Shown here: piece by piece, positions 60,166-64,000 of the stretch
How the letters are laid out: each line of letters opens with the position of its first letter
How positions within the stretch are numbered: the stretch's first letter is position 1
Assembly (NCBI GenBank): GCA_019359835.1
Contig: CM033322.1
Coordinates: 61,854,889 to 61,918,888 of the forward strand
Direction: 5' to 3'
Length of the DNA: 64,000 nt
Origin: Pharus latifolius
Lineage: Eukaryota; Streptophyta; Magnoliopsida; Poales; Poaceae
Notes under the pieces: model-generated
Databases searched by the model: none
What the model was told of the DNA's origin: nothing
Seen by the model: the letters and a program-made list of their open reading frames with translations, nothing else
Translations under genes and position numbers: made by a program

Positions 60166-61668
60166 ATGGATGGTTCACAGTCTTTTAGTGATGCATGTGA
60201 CAATCTCAGTGCTAAACTAGATGATTTGCCTCGTCAGATGGATACAGCCCTTCGTGGATTATTTGCTCATATTAGTGTTGCTCCTATATGTTCTATTTGC
60301 GGTATTCGAGGTCATTCGCCCGCCGCTTGTCGGCGTGGTCGAGCATCCACTATATATCATCCTGGATGGCCTGCATACCCAAATTCATCATATGGGAACA
60401 ACCACCCTGTTATCTCATCATCTTCTCCTAGTCATCTTTCGCAGGGTTTTAGGTACGGAGAGCAGCTTCCATGCACATCATATCAGTCTCCATACTTGGC
60501 ACATCAGCAGTACTCACCGCAGCCTCCTGCATACGAGGACACATCTAGGCTTGAGGAGATGTTTGAGCATCATTTGGAAAAGATGAGCGAGTTTCTACAT
60601 CCGCCACCACAGTCGCCTCCCGAAGTTGAGGATACATCTAGACTTGAGGCACTGATGGAGGGCTTGGTTAAGCAATCTGAGCGACTCATGACCCAGCATT
60701 CAAGGGATGTGGAATTATTGCGGACTGAGATGCAAGGTGTGCGATCTTGCATAGCTGAGCTCAGAGGATATCGAGATCCAGTCCACATCTTGCCATCTCA
60801 AGTACCCGCATTTGAGGCCATCACACCTCCGTTGAGTGTCCCGGAGCTCACCCATGACATCTATCTTGGAGACCCTCACGGAGAGACCACAGTATTGAGC
60901 GACGAGCTTCGACCCGATCTTCTTTCTTCAACATCGCATCAATCACCTCCGCCTCCTATTGATTTGATCATGTTTGATGATGATGATGGAGAGCTTGTTT
61001 TTGAGACTCCTCTGCGTCTGTTTGGACCGTTTTCTTTTGATGATCCATTGGCAGACGGACCAGAGATGGAGAGTGTCAGTTTTGACGTTGCAGACCTTTT
61101 GGACTACTCCTTGAGCCACGAGATTGAGAGGGAGACATTCTTATTTGCTGATGAGGGACTTCCTTCTGACATAGGGGTGCCAGTTCATCCTGCTCTACCA
61201 GACACGACCCCCGTGGAGGTCCTTCCTACCCCAGACTTCACGCCATCCACTATTCAGGTAGACTCAAAACCCCTCTCGTATCATTATGAGTTGTCTAGTT
61301 CTGACGAGGTTATTCATATTCCTTTGAGTTGTCATTCATCCTGCATCAATATATGCCATCCTCATGATATGTATAGTCAGTCGATCTACGGGAAAGGATT
61401 TTCGTCAGCTGACTTTCTGGAGGGCCTTGTCCCTACCATACACACGTGCTTGTTTGTTCTCGATCTTATTTGCAGGTTAGCACGTGTGGTTTCTCGACCG
61501 CGAGCAGACTTGCTCCGAGTCGACATTCCTTGGGATCCTGGTGGATTCCTAGGTATGCTGCTTTCGACAGGAGGGTGGACGTGGAGCTTCTACCACGTCC
61601 CATACTTGCCTCTCCTTCCCACTCGTGCTTCAACGCCATATCTTTTGAGGGTCGAGCTTCCGACCTAA
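60166..61668 (+). CDS. Gag-derived zinc-knuckle protein of the non-autonomous element
   Basis: An uninterrupted 500-residue ORF about 165 bases after the primer site, starting MDGSQSFSDACDNLSAKLDD. A CCHC knuckle (C42, C45, H50, C55 in 'CSICGIRGHSPAAC') is followed by 'YHPGWPAYPNSSYGNN' (64-79), very like the 'YNPGWRNHPNFSWGN' stretch after the knuckle in Tat/Athila-type Ty3 gag. Next comes a Pro/Ser/Gln-rich part, two related segments containing 'EDTSRLEE/EDTSRLEA' (about 125-165), a helical region, then a long acidic, low-complexity C-terminal half with 'MFDDDDGELVFETPLRLF'. The normal capsid region upstream of the knuckle is missing, so it is a rearranged gag relic that has kept an open frame. 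An RNA-binding role is plausible; the C-terminal half is unlike any family I know. Confidence 0.78.
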   Translation: MDGSQSFSDACDNLSAKLDDLPRQMDTALRGLFAHISVAPICSICGIRGHSPAACRRGRASTIYHPGWPAYPNSSYGNNHPVISSSSPSHLSQGFRYGEQLPCTSYQSPYLAHQQYSPQPPAYEDTSRLEEMFEHHLEKMSEFLHPPPQSPPEVEDTSRLEALMEGLVKQSERLMTQHSRDVELLRTEMQGVRSCIAELRGYRDPVHILPSQVPAFEAITPPLSVPELTHDIYLGDPHGETTVLSDELRPDLLSSTSHQSPPPPIDLIMFDDDDGELVFETPLRLFGPFSFDDPLADGPEMESVSFDVADLLDYSLSHEIERETFLFADEGLPSDIGVPVHPALPDTTPVEVLPTPDFTPSTIQVDSKPLSYHYELSSSDEVIHIPLSCHSSCINICHPHDMYSQSIYGKGFSSADFLEGLVPTIHTCLFVLDLICRLARVVSRPRADLLRVDIPWDPGGFLGMLLSTGGWTWSFYHVPYLPLLPTRASTPYLLRVELPT

Positions 61669-63265
61669 AAGAAGCGCTTCTCGGGAGGCAACCCGAGTGT
61701 TTTCTCTCTTTCTTCCTTTTCGTTATTTATTTTCCTTTATTTTATAGGATTGTTCTTAGTTTCTTCTTTGGTTATTCTTTCAGGGCATCATCCTCATATG
61801 GTGGCTTGGCACATTTGGGATACTTTAGATGGCTCATCGCAGTGTCATCATCTCCATTCTTCACCCGGTGAGCTATTGCGGACCTCTCATATGACCCTTG
61901 TGCATGAAATTTATTTTGTGTTCCCATCTCCATGTGTTCATCTCATGTTGTTGCATTGTGGACTATGCAACCATTTAAGCTTGGGGGGGAGAATGCATTT
62001 CTTGTTGTGCTGTAATTCTTAAAATCTGGGTCAAATTTTTCAAAATTGAGCTACTTTGAGCAAGTTTGTGCTTATGTATGAGATTTGTGGTATGTACTTG
62101 CTTATACTGTCTTGCCTATGTTGTGAATGATCTCTATCCAGCCTTGTGGGCTTGTTTATGTTGTGATATGACCTGTTGTATACTTGTTTTGTTTGGATTG
62201 CATGAAAAATCTAGAAAGGTCATGTCAAAATTTTCTGGAAATTCTAGACTTGTGCAGATTTGTATATATATGTGATTGTTGTGGTTATGACTAAATGTGC
62301 TTTTCATTTTGCGTTTCATTGTTCTCATTTGGCTTCTGGAGCCCTTTTGCATGTTGTGTTGAGTTGTATGCATGCATTAGTGGCTCGACAATCTATTGTA
62401 GGTTGAATTGTGATTAATCATCTTGTAATGGTACTAAAACTGCTTGTACTTAGTTTTGTTGTGGATATTGTGGAAATTCGAATGCTTACTAATATCTTTA
62501 TTACCGCATTCTATCTTGTATATTGAAATGTCAATTGTGAACCTTATCTCTACACACATGTTTAGAACACGAGTCTCCTAAACAATCATATAACTTGTGT
62601 AAACCAGATTTGAAAAAAAAAAAATCATGCTAATAAGGTCGCATTTGTTTGTTTTCTACCTTGTAGACACTGCCAAATTTTCTTTTCTTTTGAATAAAAG
62701 CTCTTCTGCTTCGTTGCTCCTCTGAGTCTTCGGTATGTAAGCATGGTTTGCACATTTTCAAATCTAATAAGTGCACAAGCCTTCCCGCTACATCTTTTGA
62801 CTCATGAGCATGTTTATAAAACACTCTAGTGGACTACCTACCCTAGAGCGAAGTACGGAGAGATCCGACTAAATAAGTCGAAGGGTAGAGACTTACATGA
62901 GCACCAGATTTTGTTTTTCAAATAAAGAGAGCTCAAAAATTAATAAGGTTGAAACTGCTTATTTGATGTTTATGGAGACCGTAGTTCTTCGATGCCTGTG
63001 TATTGTTTATGCTCACTTTGAATTTCTATATACACGTATGGATGTAGGTGGTATGAGTAGAATTAAGCATTCTTATTTCCTCCGTATCTAGAACTAAGCT
63101 AGTTACTTGCAATTTCAATGCAATTATTAGATGGTTGAGCGCTGGATACATATCTTAGTTTGCCGAGCTTACTATACGCTGCATTTTACTCTTTCATGGC
63201 ATCTGTTTGCTTGCTTGACTCCTTGGATTTATTTCATGTCACATTGCTTGAGGACAAGCAAAGAA
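61669..63265 (+). other. Noncoding interior of the non-autonomous element
   Basis: Small stem-loop right after the ORF: CTCGGG (61680-61685), loop AGGCAA, CCCGAG (61692-61697), in a 'gcgcttctcgggaggcaaccc' context that I recall from many plant Ty3 elements. A second purine tract, AAGCTTGGGGGGGAGA, lies at 61977-61992. Several short open frames lack motifs. No pol. Confidence 0.65.
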
Positions 63266-63280
63266 TTAAGCTTGGGGGGA
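63266..63280 (+). other. Polypurine tract before the 3' LTR
   Basis: TTAAGCTTGGGGGGA directly abuts the LTR start at 63281, preceded by 'cttgaggacaagcaa', a phrase common before this tract in plant Ty3 elements. Confidence 0.85.
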
Positions 63281-64000
63281 TGATATTTACTTGATTCGCC
63301 TTATTTTTCTGTACATTTTCCCCATGTTTTTGCACATATTAGTCATATACCTCGACTTGTATACCTAGATTATTCCAGATTTGCTGCCAAATCGACCGGA
63401 TTACTTGTTTTGCAATTTTTTTATCGCAGGTCGGTGCTAGCAGATGGATTTCTGGCTAGCGGTCGTGCCTCATTGACTTATTCTGACCTTCGGTCGATTC
63501 TGGATGGAAGTGCGCGTTCCCGCGGTCGCGTAGGAACTGACCGCACCGAAATCGGAGTCACCGGGGGCCCGGAATCCCAAACCCTAGCCACCAGATCTAT
63601 TCTGCAATATCTGAAAAATCCAGGGACCTAATTGCAAAAATGCCAAATTGGGGGTTTTAACCCTAGCCGCCGGCCACCAGCAGAGTTGGGCCCGGCATTT
63701 AGTTTTTTACTCCTTTCTTCTTCTTCCCCGAATCACTCTTCCACACCTCCCTCCACCTCACCGCCGGCGGCAGGGCCATACGCCGGCGGTGCTCCATCCT
63801 CAATCCGCTCCACGCTGCCGCCTCTTCTTCACGTGGCCATCGTCTTCCTCGGCGAGCTCATTGCTCCACAACCCATGCCTGCGTCGCTCCCGCGCCGTCC
63901 ACGAGCCGTGCGCCCTTGATCTCCACGGCGCGGTCAAGCCGCGCTTTGCTTCTCACTGCGCCGATCTGCTCCGGTGCTGCGCCACCGGCGAGCTCTCCTC
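63281..64000 (+). repeat. 3' LTR, first 720 bp
   Basis: TGATATTTACTTGATTCGCC onward matches 57972 onward nearly base for base; it is cut by the window edge. Confidence 0.92.

Larger units (their letters stand above)
57972..64000 (+). mobile_element. Young non-autonomous Ty3-like element, 3' end off window
   Basis: 5' LTR 57972-59977, tRNA-Asp primer site at 59983, one gag-derived ORF (60166-61668), about 1.6 kb of noncoding sequence with an extra purine tract, a terminal purine tract (63266-63280) and the first 720 bp of the 3' LTR. No protease, RT, RNase H or integrase is present in the 3.3-kb interior, so it would depend on another element for mobility. The TSD cannot be checked because the right end is missing; the left flanking bases are CCAAC (57967-57971). 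Confidence 0.88.

Overview
This window looks like plant nuclear DNA, most likely from a monocot and possibly a grass. It has GT-AG introns, an organelle-type CRM-domain gene, a chromodomain Ty3 retrotransposon, Tat-type Ty3 elements, a large CACTA transposon and GC-rich long terminal repeats (LTRs). There are no bacterial features. I can support one cellular protein-coding gene. Most of the rest is nested, decaying transposable-element DNA.

Layout. 1-3293: a complete ~890-bp LTR (copy A), followed by a second LTR family ('S') that is split by a Copia-like solo LTR with a perfect target-site duplication (TSD). 3294-8750: AT-rich intergenic DNA with a decayed Copia-type gag and a Tourist-like MITE. 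8751-13707: a complete but dead Reina-like chromovirus on the minus strand. 14441-17186: a four-exon CRM-domain (CRS1/YhbY) gene on the minus strand with an organelle-targeting N-terminus; its likely noncoding first exon lies near 20.4-20.9 kb. 21.5-24.6 kb: LTR copy B of the ~890-bp family, interrupted by a solo LTR of family S. 24644-38202: a CACTA (En/Spm) transposon with matching 17-bp ends and a 3-bp TSD. It carries a TNP2 transposase gene, broken by a 2.27-kb solo LTR, and a second gene that ends in a Ulp1-type cysteine protease domain. 38467-39356: LTR copy C and its leader. 41862-57862: a Tat-type Ty3 element with 5' LTR, gag, pol, a long 3' region and an antisense gene split by a 4.5-kb solo LTR; its 3' LTR is truncated. 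57972 to the window end: a young LTR element with 2-kb LTRs, a tRNA-Asp primer site and a single gag-derived zinc-knuckle ORF, without pol.

Order of events read from nesting: LTR B and its leader were present first. A family-S element then inserted into LTR B, and a CACTA element into the leader; the relative order of these two is not resolved. A 2.27-kb LTR later landed inside the CACTA transposase gene. Five insertions have exact or near-exact TSDs that let both ends be placed to the base. In the Tat element, all 15 in-frame stops I could assign are explainable as C-to-T or G-to-A transitions, as expected for long-methylated, silenced DNA.

All reading is by eye. Family names rest on recognised protein motifs and terminal structure, not on a database search.
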